NCBI RefSeq assembly: GCF_006539565.1
Contig: NZ_BJNG01000044.1
Coordinates: forward strand, 1-50,485
Source of the DNA: Pseudonocardia hydrocarbonoxydans
Lineage (GTDB): Bacteria > Actinomycetota > Actinomycetes > Mycobacteriales > Pseudonocardiaceae
Reading direction: 5' to 3'
DNA: 50,485 bases
The notes under the pieces are model-generated. The model saw nothing but the letters and a program-made list of their open reading frames with translations, was not told where the DNA came from and made no database searches. Every line of letters begins with the position of its first letter. The first letter of the stretch is position 1. Shown piece after piece: positions 24,297 to 33,000 of the stretch. A program made the translations under genes and the position numbers.

Positions 24297-25349
24297 TCAG
24301 CCGACGGCGGGGGCCGGGTGGGTGGGCGCGGGCAGGTCGAGCACGCGGGAGTTGCGCAGCCGCCAGACCAGGTAGGCGATGCCCAGACGGGTGCGGCCGA
24401 TGCCGTCCTCGAACGGGTCGAACCCGACCGCCTCGGTGACGCCGTCGAGCCGCGTCTGCAGCGTGCTGTGGTGCACCCCGGCCAGGCGCGCGGCCTGGCG
24501 GACCGAACCCGCGCGGACCAGCGCGTCGAGGGTGGCCGGTCCCCAGCCGTGGGCCATGACGTCGTCGAGGGAGTCGACGTCGGGCAGGTCGGCGTCGATC
24601 GGGGTGTCGGCGAGCAGTCCGACCAGCCCGCCGTAGTCGTCGGCCAGCACCGACGGCGTGGCGGGCGGCGCGCACAGCCGCAGCGCGACGACGGCGGTGC
24701 GGAAGGAGCGGTGCAGGTGCTCGACGGGCGCGGCGAGGCCGGTGCCCGACGGGGCGGCGGCCACCGGCGGGTGGTCGTGCGGCACCACCAGGGCGTGGAT
24801 CGGCCCGTACGGCGTGGGGATGACGTCCTCGGCGCCCGTCGGGTGGTCGTCCCACACGGCGAACAGCGGCGCCGCGACGACGCGGTAGCGCGTCGGCCCG
24901 GTGAGGCCGAGGCGGGCGGCGGCGGTGCGGCGGTCCTCGACCGGCACCGCCGGGTCGAGCAGCAGGCCCAGCTCGCGGCGGTTGTCGGACTCCCGCCTGC
25001 CCCGCCCGTGCCGGATGCGGACGGCGAGCGCGAGCCGCTCCAGGATGATCGTGTCGTTGACGCGGGCCGGGCCGTCGCGCTCGATCCACACCGTCAGCCC
25101 GTCGCAGGTGATGGACGACGCCGCGGGCTCGCCCGGGTCGGCGAGCTCACCGCGGGGCGTGACGCGCAGCGTGCGCGGCGGATGGTCCTGGCGGAACCCG
25201 GCATGGCACCCGGCCAGCGACGCGGCCGCGCTGAGCAGGCCGCGGGTGTTGACGTTGCCGACGATCAGCTCGTCGAAGCAGGCGATGACGCGCAGGCTCA
25301 GGCTGGCCTGGGGGTCGAGCGCGGCGATCCGGCCGAGGAGCTCCTGCAC
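24297..25349 (-). CDS. PucR/CdaR-type transcriptional regulator
   Basis: 350 residues from GTG 25349, preceded by GAGGAGGGT. The N-terminal about 200 residues show a GAF-like ligand-binding pattern (LSLRVIACFDELIVGN, TCDGLTVWIERDG). The C-terminus carries the PucR HTH: TLDALVRAGSVRQAARLAGVHHSTLQ in two parts, followed by DGIGRTRLGIAYLVWRLR. It likely controls the downstream BKACE gene and perhaps the hydrolases at 25.4-27.6 kb in response to their substrate. The start was moved inside the long open frame because of the ribosome site. Confidence 0.83.
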   Translation of the reverse strand: MQELLGRIAALDPQASLSLRVIACFDELIVGNVNTRGLLSAAASLAGCHAGFRQDHPPRTLRVTPRGELADPGEPAASSITCDGLTVWIERDGPARVNDTIILERLALAVRIRHGRGRRESDNRRELGLLLDPAVPVEDRRTAAARLGLTGPTRYRVVAAPLFAVWDDHPTGAEDVIPTPYGPIHALVVPHDHPPVAAAPSGTGLAAPVEHLHRSFRTAVVALRLCAPPATPSVLADDYGGLVGLLADTPIDADLPDVDSLDDVMAHGWGPATLDALVRAGSVRQAARLAGVHHSTLQTRLDGVTEAVGFDPFEDGIGRTRLGIAYLVWRLRNSRVLDLPAPTHPAPAVG

Positions 25350-25405
25350 GTCACCCTCCTCGCCGACCGGTGCCCCGAGTGTAGTGGTGCCGGTCACCCC
25401 GCGCG

Positions 25406-26368
25406 TCAGTCGGCGAGGATCTTCTCGACCCACGCGTCGCGGGTGCGGATCATCCCGCGGGCGAGCACGGTGTGCGGCGCGAAGATGTCGAAGGCGTGGA
25501 ACCCGCCCGCCCAGACGTGCAGCTCGGCGTCACCGCCGCAGGCCCAGATCCGGTCGGCGTAGGCGATCGACTCGTCGCGGAAGATCTCCGCCGCACCGAC
25601 GTCGATGAACGCGGGCGGCAGCCGGGACAGGTCGGTGGCCCGCGCGGGAGCGGCGTACGGGGAGACGTCCGGTCCCCCGCGCGCGGCGCCGAGCAGGGCG
25701 GTCCAGCCGGTCTCGTTGCTGATCCGGTCCCAGACGCCGACGCCGTCGAACTGCGCGGTGGACGGGGTGACCCCGCGGTCGTCGAGCATCGGGTAGTCGA
25801 GCACCTGCCCGCACAGCGCGGGCCCGCCGCGGTCGCGGGCGGCCAGCGCCATCCCGGCGGCCAGTCCCCCGCCGGAGCTCGCGCCGGCGACCATCAGCCG
25901 GTCGCGCCGGATGCCCAGCCGCCCGGCCTGCGCCGCCGTCCACTCCAGCGCCGCGTAGCAGTCCTCCCGCGGGAAGGGGTCGCCGAACTCCGGCGCCAGC
26001 CGGTACTCGACGGCGACCAGCACGGCCCCGAGCTGGTCGACCCAGTCGAGCACGAGGTCGGCGCCGCTGAACCGGTCGCCGAACATCAGCCCGCCGGAGT
26101 GCACGAACAGCACGCCGGGACGCGGGCCCGAGGCTCCGGCCGGGCGCAGCACCGACACCCCGACCGGGTCGCCGCGGTGGCCCGCGATGGTGTGCTCGCT
26201 GCGCTCGATCGCCCGGCCGCGCAGGGTGTCCTCGATCGGCGGCGAGGCGTAGGACCGGCGCATGAACGCGATGAGGTCCGGGGTGATGGTCGGCGGGAAC
26301 ACCCCGCCGACGACGGCGAGCCCCGCCTTGAGCTCCGGGTCGAAGTCGGGTCGGGCCACACTCGTCAC
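25406..26368 (-). CDS. Alpha/beta hydrolase of the hormone-sensitive-lipase (HSL) family
   Basis: 320 residues. Oxyanion motif HSGG (90-93, HGGG in most relatives), YRLAPE at 122-127, nucleophile Ser164 in AGASSGG, acid in DVGAAEIFRDE and His in WAGGFHAFD. A soluble esterase for short acyl esters, or amides or lactones. Ends 60 nt after the GTG of the PucR gene on the same strand, so it could belong to the same catabolic set. Confidence 0.9.
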   Translation of the reverse strand: MTSVARPDFDPELKAGLAVVGGVFPPTITPDLIAFMRRSYASPPIEDTLRGRAIERSEHTIAGHRGDPVGVSVLRPAGASGPRPGVLFVHSGGLMFGDRFSGADLVLDWVDQLGAVLVAVEYRLAPEFGDPFPREDCYAALEWTAAQAGRLGIRRDRLMVAGASSGGGLAAGMALAARDRGGPALCGQVLDYPMLDDRGVTPSTAQFDGVGVWDRISNETGWTALLGAARGGPDVSPYAAPARATDLSRLPPAFIDVGAAEIFRDESIAYADRIWACGGDAELHVWAGGFHAFDIFAPHTVLARGMIRTRDAWVEKILAD

Positions 26369-26390
26369 GGGCGTTCTCCCTGCGATGGAG

Positions 26391-26426
26391 CGCCCGCCGT
26401 GGCACCCGGTGGTGCCACGGCGGGCG
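26391..26426. terminator. Long perfect hairpin terminator
   Basis: 15-bp perfect stem (CGCCCGCCGTGGCAC and its complement) with a 6-nt loop, just downstream of the serine hydrolase gene on the minus strand. It separates it from the HSL-esterase gene, making separate transcription likely. Confidence 0.8.
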
Positions 26427-26431
26427 GGGGT

Positions 26432-27607
26432 CTACAGCGACGCGTAGAGCGCGGTCTCGAAGTCCCCGTACAGCTTCCACGCCTCGTGCTCGGTGATGAA
26501 CGGCAGCGAGTTCGTGTAGATCGACGCGCAGATCCCGGTCGAGCGGTCGACGAAGAAGTGCGTGTTGAACAGCCCGGCCCAGGCCCCGCTGCCCGCCCTG
26601 CGGCGGCCGGGGATGTCCTGGGTGTTGATCATGAGGCCGTAGCCCCACTTCCAGCCCGGGCCGGCGTGCAGCGTGTCGGTGATCGGCGGGTCGGCCGTGA
26701 CGATCTCGGTCGGGAAGTCGAGGTCGCCGATCTGGTTGCTGAACGCCGCGTCCACGGTGTCCTGGTGGAGAATGCGCTGCCCGTCCAGCTCGCCGCCGCG
26801 CAGCAGCGCCCGCTCGAAGCGGATGTAGTCGCGCGGGGTCGAGTAGAGGCCGTGGCCGCCCGCCCACCAGTCGGGCTCCTGGTTGAGGATCTCCCCGGCC
26901 GAGGTCCAGTTCCCGTCCTCGCCCTTGACGTGCACCGTCACCGCGTTGGCGGTGCGCCCGGAGTCGAGGCGGAACATCGTGTCGTCCATCCCGAGCGGGC
27001 CGGTGATGCCCTCCTTGACCACGACGTCGAGGGTCTTCCCGGCGACGGCCTCGACGACCCGGCCCAGCCAGTCGGTGTTGATGCCGTAGTTGTAGGTGGT
27101 GCCCGGGTCGTGCAGCAGCGGCGCCCCGAAGGCCTCCTTCTTGCCCGGGACGACGTTCGGCACGCCGGTGGCGGCCTCGTAGCGGACGAGCTCCTCGTTC
27201 CAGAACCAGTAGCCCAGGCCCGAGGTGTGGGTGACGAGCTGGTGCACCGTGGCCTTCGACGCGGGCTCGCGCAGGCGGGGCTTGTCGCCGTCCCAGCCGT
27301 CGAGGACCTTGACCTGCGCGAAGTCCGGGCAGTACTCCTCGACGGGGGCGTCGAAGTCGAGCTCGCCGCGTTCCTTCTGCTGCAGGGCCGCGGCCGTGCA
27401 CACCATCTTGGTCATCGACATGATCCGGAACTGGGTCGAGGTCGTCACCGGGTCGTCGCTCTCCCCGGCGACCCGCACCCCGGCCCCGCCCTCGTAGATG
27501 ATCCCGTCGCGGTCGGCGGCGATGGCGGCGACGTGCGGCACCGCGCCCGCGGCGACCGCGTCGCCCAGGACCTTGTCGATGGCGCTTCCGTCGATGGCAG
27601 AACCCAT
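26432..27607 (-). CDS. Beta-lactamase/class C-like serine hydrolase (family VIII esterase type)
   Basis: 391 residues; ATG 27607 preceded by GGAGGTCAGC. Catalytic Ser64-x-x-Lys67 in FRIMSMTKMV, a Tyr in TTYNYGINTDWLG (172-182) taking the Tyr-x-Asn position, and GGHGLYSTPRDYIRF near the usual third box. No signal peptide, so cytoplasmic. Such proteins are esterases, transesterases or lactamases rather than true antibiotic beta-lactamases. Natural substrate unknown. Confidence 0.9.
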   Translation of the reverse strand: MGSAIDGSAIDKVLGDAVAAGAVPHVAAIAADRDGIIYEGGAGVRVAGESDDPVTTSTQFRIMSMTKMVCTAAALQQKERGELDFDAPVEEYCPDFAQVKVLDGWDGDKPRLREPASKATVHQLVTHTSGLGYWFWNEELVRYEAATGVPNVVPGKKEAFGAPLLHDPGTTYNYGINTDWLGRVVEAVAGKTLDVVVKEGITGPLGMDDTMFRLDSGRTANAVTVHVKGEDGNWTSAGEILNQEPDWWAGGHGLYSTPRDYIRFERALLRGGELDGQRILHQDTVDAAFSNQIGDLDFPTEIVTADPPITDTLHAGPGWKWGYGLMINTQDIPGRRRAGSGAWAGLFNTHFFVDRSTGICASIYTNSLPFITEHEAWKLYGDFETALYASL

Positions 27608-27696
27608 GCTGACCTCCGTTGGTCGTCGTGTCCCCGCATCGTCGCGTGTCCGGCCCCGCCGCCACACCGACGAGCAGGCGCAGCCTCCGGTGTGAC

Positions 27697-27714
27697 ACCC
27701 GCCATGTGGCGGGT
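27697..27714. terminator. Hairpin terminator after ECF42 sigma gene
   Basis: ACCCGCC-ATGT-GGCGGGT, 7-bp perfect stem with 4-nt loop, begins 3 nt beyond the minus-strand stop of the sigma gene. Confidence 0.6.
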
Positions 27715-27717
27715 CGG

Positions 27718-28854
27718 CTACCCGCGTCCGCCGATCCGCGCGGCCCGGCGGGCGAGGTGGTGGCGCTCGGCGAGGTTCGGGGCGAGCCGGGCGGCGTCGG
27801 CGTAGAGGCGGGCCGCGGTCGCCCGGTCGCCCGCCTTCTCGTGCAGGTGGGCCGACGCCGCCGTGTAGCGCGGCACGCCCGGGTCCACCTGCGACAGGGC
27901 CGCGAGACCGGCCGCGGCACCGTCGGCCTCCCCGACCGCGACGGCCCGGTTGAGCGCCGCGACCGGGCTGCCGGTGAGCCGGACCAGCTCGTCGTACCAG
28001 CCGACGATCTGCGGCCAGTCGGTCTCCTCGGCGCGCTGCGCGTCGGCGTGCAGGGCCGCGATGGCGGCCTGGGCCTGGAACTCCCCGAGCCGGTCGCGGG
28101 CCAGCGCCGCCTGCAGGACGACGACGCCCTCGGCGATCAGCGCGGTGTCCCACCGGGAGCGGTCCTGCTCGGGCAGGGGGACGAGGGTCCCGTCGGGGCG
28201 GGTCCGCGCCGCGCGCCGCGCGTGGTGCAGCAGCATCAGCGCCAGCAGCCCCGCGGTCTCCGGGTCGTCGGTCCGCGACGCCAGCTCGCGGGTGAGCCGG
28301 ATGGCCTCGGCGGCCAGGTCGACGTCGCCGGTGTAGCCCTCGTTGAACACCAGGTACAGCACGCGGCGCACGGTGGCCGCGTCGCCGGGGCGGTCGAACC
28401 GCACGTCGCGGACGGTGCGCTTGGCCCGGCTGATCCGCTGCGCCATCGTCGCCTCCGGCACGAGGTAGGCCGACGCGATCTGCCGGGTCGTCAGGCCGCC
28501 GACGGCGCGCAGCGTCAGCGCCACCGCCGACGACGGGCTCAGCGACGGGTGGGCGCACAGGAAGAACATCGCCAGCGTGTCGTCGACGGCCGCGGCCGGG
28601 CCGGGCGGCGGCTCGGCGTCGACCCGCTCCTCCCGCTCGCGGCGCGAGACCTCCGAGCGGTGGGCGTCGACGGCCCTGCGCCACGCCACCGTGACCAGCC
28701 AGCCCTTCGGGTCGTCCGGCGGCCGATCCGGCCAGGTCGTCGCGGCCGCCACGAGCGCCTCCTGCACGGCGTCCTCGGCCGCCGCGAAGTCGACCCCGCG
28801 ACGGACGAGGACCCCGGTGACCGCGGGCGTGAGCTCCCGCAGCAGCGCCTCCAC
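27718..28854 (-). CDS. ECF42-type sigma factor with C-terminal TPR-like region
   Basis: 378 residues from GTG 28854, which shares a base with the preceding TAG (TAGTG). Region 2: RELTPAVTGVLVRRGVDFAAAEDAVQ, PKGWLVTVAWRRAVD. Region 4: LTLRAVGGLTTRQIA and VPEATMAQRISRAKRTV. The C-terminal half (about 190-375) contains the ECF42-type segment VLYLVFNEGYTG and LNRAVAVGE, a helical TPR-like region needed for activity in known members. No anti-sigma factor; partner is the DGPF protein upstream. Upstream of the GTG the same frame stays open but is only shadow sequence. Confidence 0.9.
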   Translation of the reverse strand: MEALLRELTPAVTGVLVRRGVDFAAAEDAVQEALVAAATTWPDRPPDDPKGWLVTVAWRRAVDAHRSEVSRREREERVDAEPPPGPAAAVDDTLAMFFLCAHPSLSPSSAVALTLRAVGGLTTRQIASAYLVPEATMAQRISRAKRTVRDVRFDRPGDAATVRRVLYLVFNEGYTGDVDLAAEAIRLTRELASRTDDPETAGLLALMLLHHARRAARTRPDGTLVPLPEQDRSRWDTALIAEGVVVLQAALARDRLGEFQAQAAIAALHADAQRAEETDWPQIVGWYDELVRLTGSPVAALNRAVAVGEADGAAAGLAALSQVDPGVPRYTAASAHLHEKAGDRATAARLYADAARLAPNLAERHHLARRAARIGGRG

Positions 28855-29261
28855 TACTCGGTGACCGTGGGCGGCGTGCCCAGGAACGGGCGCAGCTCGA
28901 GCCACTCGTGGATCGGCTTCCCGCCCGCACCGGGGGCCGCCGACAGCTCCCCGGCGAGCTCCAACGCCCGCTCGTAGGTGTCGACGTCGATCACCATCCA
29001 GCCGGCGATCAGGTCCTTGGTCTCCGCGAACGGCCCGTCGGTGACGGGCGGGCGCCCCTCCCCGTCGTAGCGGACGAACGTGCCCTCGGGGGAGAGCGCC
29101 TGTCCGTCGACGTACTCGCCGGTGCCCTCCAGCCGGGTCGCGAAGTCGGACATGTAGCGGACGTGGTCCTGGATCTCCTGGGGGGTCCAGCGCTCCATCG
29201 GCACGTCGTTGACGGCCTCGGGGGCTCCGCGGTAGTGCTTGAGCAGCAGGTACTTGGCCAT
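28854..29261 (-). CDS. YCII/DGPF-domain protein paired with ECF42
   Basis: 135 residues; ATG 29261 preceded by AAGGAGC. MAKYLLLKHYRG start, then the DGPF motif in VTDGPFAETKDLIAGWMVIDVDTYERAL, the hallmark of the YCII-related family linked to ECF42 sigma factors. Its stop overlaps the sigma start, so the two are translationally coupled. Function of DGPF proteins is unknown (target or sensor of the sigma regulon). Confidence 0.9.
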   Translation of the reverse strand: MAKYLLLKHYRGAPEAVNDVPMERWTPQEIQDHVRYMSDFATRLEGTGEYVDGQALSPEGTFVRYDGEGRPPVTDGPFAETKDLIAGWMVIDVDTYERALELAGELSAAPGAGGKPIHEWLELRPFLGTPPTVTE

Positions 29262-29361
29262 GTCGGCTCCTTCGTCGGTGCGGCCCCGGTGGCCGCCTCC
29301 GACCCTGGGACGGAGCCGCCGCGGCGTTCTCGACATCGTCTCCGACGCAGTCGTACCGGGT

Positions 29362-29655
29362 TCAGCCCTCGACCGCAGCCAGGACCCGGATGTCGCGCTC
29401 CGCGGCGTCGCCGAGCACGGCGAGCGCGTGCTGGTAGGCCGGGCTGCGGTAGGCCGCCAGCGCGGCGTCGGCGTCGGCGAAGCGGATGACGGTGGTGCGC
29501 AGGCCGGCGTTGCCCTCCAGCACGTGGACGGGGTTGCCGCGGGCCAGGAACTCACCGCCCGCGGCACGCATGGCCGGGCCCGCCAGCTCGACGTAGCGGG
29601 CGAGGCGCTCCTCGTCGTGGATCGCGGTGAACGTGTTGACCCAGTAGGCGGTCAT
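29362..29655 (-). CDS. DUF1330 family small protein
   Basis: 97 residues. MTAYWVNTFTAIHDEERLARYVELAGPAM start and the FLARGNPVHVLEG, TTVIRFADADAALAAYRSPAYQ segments are typical of the dimeric alpha+beta-barrel DUF1330 family. Function unknown; the fold suggests a small-molecule-binding or mono-oxygenase-like role. Upstream of the DGPF/ECF42 pair, 100 nt away, so it may be a target gene. Confidence 0.85.
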   Translation of the reverse strand: MTAYWVNTFTAIHDEERLARYVELAGPAMRAAGGEFLARGNPVHVLEGNAGLRTTVIRFADADAALAAYRSPAYQHALAVLGDAAERDIRVLAAVEG

Positions 29656-29751
29656 TCGGGGTCCTCCGTCCCCGCGGCGCGGGGGTAGCGGGTGTGGGGA
29701 CACCATCATGGACGGCGTCCCGGGCGGTACACCCGCGCCGCGGTCCCTCAG

Positions 29752-29827
29752 CCCACCGGGTGGCGATCGTGAACGGGCCGGTGATCCCGCCGTCGACGGG
29801 CAGGGCGACGCCGGTCGTCGACGCAGC
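29752..29827 (-). pseudogene. Remnant of an SDR C-terminus
   Basis: On the minus strand one frame reads ASTTGVALPVDGGITGPF then TIATR, the end of a typical short-chain dehydrogenase (TGxxLPVDGG). It is cut by a TGA just upstream, with nothing recognisable before it. A decayed gene fragment in the 436-nt gap before narG. Confidence 0.45.
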
Positions 29828-29998
29828 TCAGGACACTGGATGACATACGGCGCCGAGGCCCTCTGACCGGCCGGCGCCGGCCAGGATGGCCTGCTCGATG
29901 CAGGCGTCCTCGCCCCCCGGTGCCCTGGAGTTCGCCGCGCGTCCGCATCAGCCGCCTGTGCGACCTGACCGCAGCGTCCGTACGTCACCGAAGCACGC

Positions 29999-30013
29999 GG
30001 GACCTCCGACCCC
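29999..30013 (+). promoter_or_regulatory. DosR/DevR-like box 1 upstream of narG
   Basis: GGGACCTCCGACCCC matches 10 of 14 positions of the DosR core GGGACTWWAGTCCC (known consensus). It is the distal one of two boxes, 21 bp apart centre to centre. Confidence 0.45.
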
Positions 30014-30019
30014 GCGTCC

Positions 30020-30034
30020 GGGACCTTCGCCCCC
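30020..30034 (+). promoter_or_regulatory. DosR/DevR-like box 2 upstream of narG
   Basis: GGGACCTTCGCCCCC matches 11 of 14 core positions. It lies two helical turns after box 1 and about 60 bp before the narG ATG, a layout seen in DosR-activated promoters. Confidence 0.45.
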
Positions 30035-30061
30035 TCCGTGGCCCGCAGCCGGTCATGAGAA

Positions 30062-30074
30062 TGTCCGGGGGACA
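30062..30074. promoter_or_regulatory. Short palindrome in narG leader
   Basis: TGTCC-GGG-GGACA, perfect 5+3+5 inverted repeat 17-29 nt before the narG start codon. It may form an RNA hairpin at the 5' end or bind a repressor. Confidence 0.3.
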
Positions 30075-30091
30075 CCACGAGGGGGACATGG

Positions 30092-33000
30092 ATGGCGATC
30101 GACGCCGGGCGAGGGTCGACAGGGACGGACGGGCCGGCGGCCGATGCGCTGTTGCGTACGGGCCGGTTCTTCACCCGAAGGGAGACCTCGCCGGACCTGC
30201 GGGCGGTGTTCAAGGAGGGCGGGCGCGACGGTGACGTGTTCTACCGGGACCGCTGGAGCCACGACAAGGTGGTGCGCTCCACGCACGGGGTGAACTGCAC
30301 CGGGTCGTGCTCGTGGAAGGTCTACGTCAAGGACGGGATCATCACCTGGGAGTCCCAGCAGACCGACTACCCGTCGGTGGGCCCGGACTCCCCGGAGTAC
30401 GAGCCGCGCGGCTGCCCGCGGGGGGCGGCGTTCTCCTGGTACACCTACTCCCCGACCCGGATCCGCTACCCCTACGCCCGCGGTGTGCTCGTCGACAACT
30501 ACCGCGCGGCGAGGGCCCGCCTGGGCGACCCGGTGCTCGCCTGGGCCGAGGTGGTGTCCGACCCGGAGAAGCGCCGCAGCTACCAGCGGGCCCGGGGCAA
30601 GGGCGGGCACGTGCGGGTGTCGTGGGACGAGGCGGTGGAGATGGTCGCCGCCGCGCACGTGCACACGGCCAAGGTGCACGGGCCCGACCGGATCGCGGGC
30701 TTCTCCCCCATCCCGGCGATGTCGATGGTCAGCCACGCGGCCGGCTCGCGGTTCATCGAGCTGGTCGGGGGCGCCATGACCTCGTTCTACGACTGGTACG
30801 CCGACCTGCCGGTGGCGTCCCCGCAGGTCTTCGGCGACCAGACCGACGTCCCGGAGTCCGGGGACTGGTGGAACGCCTCCTACCTGCTCATGTGGGGCTC
30901 GAACGTGCCGGTCACCCGCACCCCCGACGCGCACTGGATGGCCGAGGCCCGCTACAAGGGCCAGAAGGTCGTGGTGGTCTCCCCCGACTACGCCGACAAC
31001 ACCACGTTCGCCGACACGTGGCTGCCCGCGCAGCCGGGCACCGACGGCGCCATGGCGATGGCCATGGGGCACGTGATGCTGAAGGAGTTCTTCGTCGACC
31101 GGCGGGTGCCGTTCTTCGTCGACTACGTGCAGCGCCACACCGACCTGCCGTTCCTGGTGACGCTCCAGGAGCGGGACGGCGCCCACGTTCCGGGCAAGTT
31201 CCTCACCGCCGCCGACCTGGGCGACGACGGCGAGGGCGCGCAGTGGAAGACCGTGCTCGTCGACGGGCGCACCGGCGAGCCGGTCGTGCCGAACGGGTCG
31301 CTGGGGTTCCGGTACACCCCCTCCGGGACCGGGCGCTGGAACCTCGACCTGGACGGCGTCGCGCCGCAGCTGAGCCTGCTCGGCGGGGAGACCGCCGAGG
31401 TACTGCTCCCCCGCTTCGACGCCGTCGACGGCACGGGGGGCGTGCTGCGCCGCGGGGTGCCGGTCCGCCGGGTCGCCGGCAAGCTCGTGACCACCGTGTT
31501 CGACCTGATGCTCGCCCAGTACGGGGTGCACCGCGACGGCCTGCCCGGCACCTGGCCCACCGGCTACGACGACGCCGCCGAGCCCTACACCCCGGCCTGG
31601 CAGGAGGCGATCACCTCGGTGCCGGCCGGGCAGGTCACGCGGGTGGCGCGGGAGATGGCCCGCAACTCCGAGGAGTCCGGCGGCAAGACCATGATCATCA
31701 TGGGGGCGGGGATCTGCCAGTGGTTCCACGGCGACGCCACCTACCGGGCGATCCTGTCGCTGCTGCTGCTCACCGGGTCGATGGGGCGCAACGGCGGCGG
31801 CTGGGCGCACTACGTCGGCCAGGAGAAGTGCCGCCCGGTCACCGGCTGGGCCACGATGGCGATGGCGACCGACTGGCAGCGCCCGCCGCGCCAGATGATC
31901 GGCACGGCCTACTGGTACACCCACACCGACCAGTGGCGCTACGACGGCTACCGCGCCGACGCGCTGGCCTCTCCGCTCGCCGAAGGTCGGCTCGCCGGGA
32001 TGCACACGATCGACACGATCGCGCTCTCGGCGCGGCTGGGCTGGATGCCGTCCTACCCGCAGTTCGACCGCAACCCGCTCGACGTCGCGGACGAGGCGCT
32101 GGCCGCGGGCGGCGACGTCGCCGCGTACGTCGCGGGGAAGCTGCGCGACGGGGAGCTGCGCTTCGCCATCGACGACCCGGACGCCCCGGAGAACTGGCCG
32201 CGCTGCCTGACGCTGTGGCGGGCGAACCTGCTCGGCTCCTCGGCCAAGGGCGACGAGTACTTCCTCAAGCACCTGCTCGGCACCCACAACAACCTGATGG
32301 CCGAGCAGACCCCGCCGGACGCCCGGCCCCGCGACGTGACCTGGCGCGAGGAGGAGCCGCCGGAGGGCAAGCTCGATCTGCTGCTGGCGCTGGACTTCCG
32401 GATGACGAGCTCCACCCTGCTCGCCGACGTCGTACTGCCCGCCGCCACCTGGTACGAGAAGCACGACCTCAACACCACCGACATGCACCCCTTCGTGCAC
32501 GCCTTCACCCCGGCGATCGACCCGCCGTTCGAGACGCGCACCGACTTCGACGCCTTCCACGCGATCGGCCGCCGCTTCAGCGAGCTCGCCCGCACCCACC
32601 TGGGCGTCCGGCACGACGTCGTCGCCGTCCCGCTGCAGCACGACACCCCGGGCGAGACCGCCCAGCCCGGCGGCCGCGTGCTCGACTGGCGGGCCGGCGA
32701 GTGCGAGCCGGTGCCGGGCCGGACCATGCCGAACTTCGTCGTCGTCGAACGGGACTACGCGGCCGTCGCCGAGAAGATGGCGAGCCTCGGGCCCCTGGTC
32801 GACCGGCTCGGCATGACGACGAAGGCGGTGACCTACCACCCGGACGAGGAGGTCGCCCACCTGGCCGCGAAGAACGGGGTGATGCTCGGCGGCGCCGGGG
32901 ACGGGCGCCCGGCGCTCGACACCGACGCGAAGATGGCCGAGGCGATCCTCGCGCTGTCCGCGACCACCAACGGCCGGCTGGCCGTGCAGGGGTTCCGCGA

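Larger units (their letters stand above)
29656..30091. other. Intergenic region upstream of narG
   Basis: 436 nt without an intact gene. It holds the SDR relic (29752-29827), two DosR-like boxes (29999-30013, 30020-30034) and the palindrome TGTCC-GGG-GGACA at 30062-30074, then the narG ribosome site GAGGGGGAC. No other coding signal was seen. Confidence 0.6.

Noticed and set aside
26432..27607. Antibiotic beta-lactamase
   Set aside because: SxxK is present but there is no signal peptide and the other boxes match family VIII esterase-type hydrolases.
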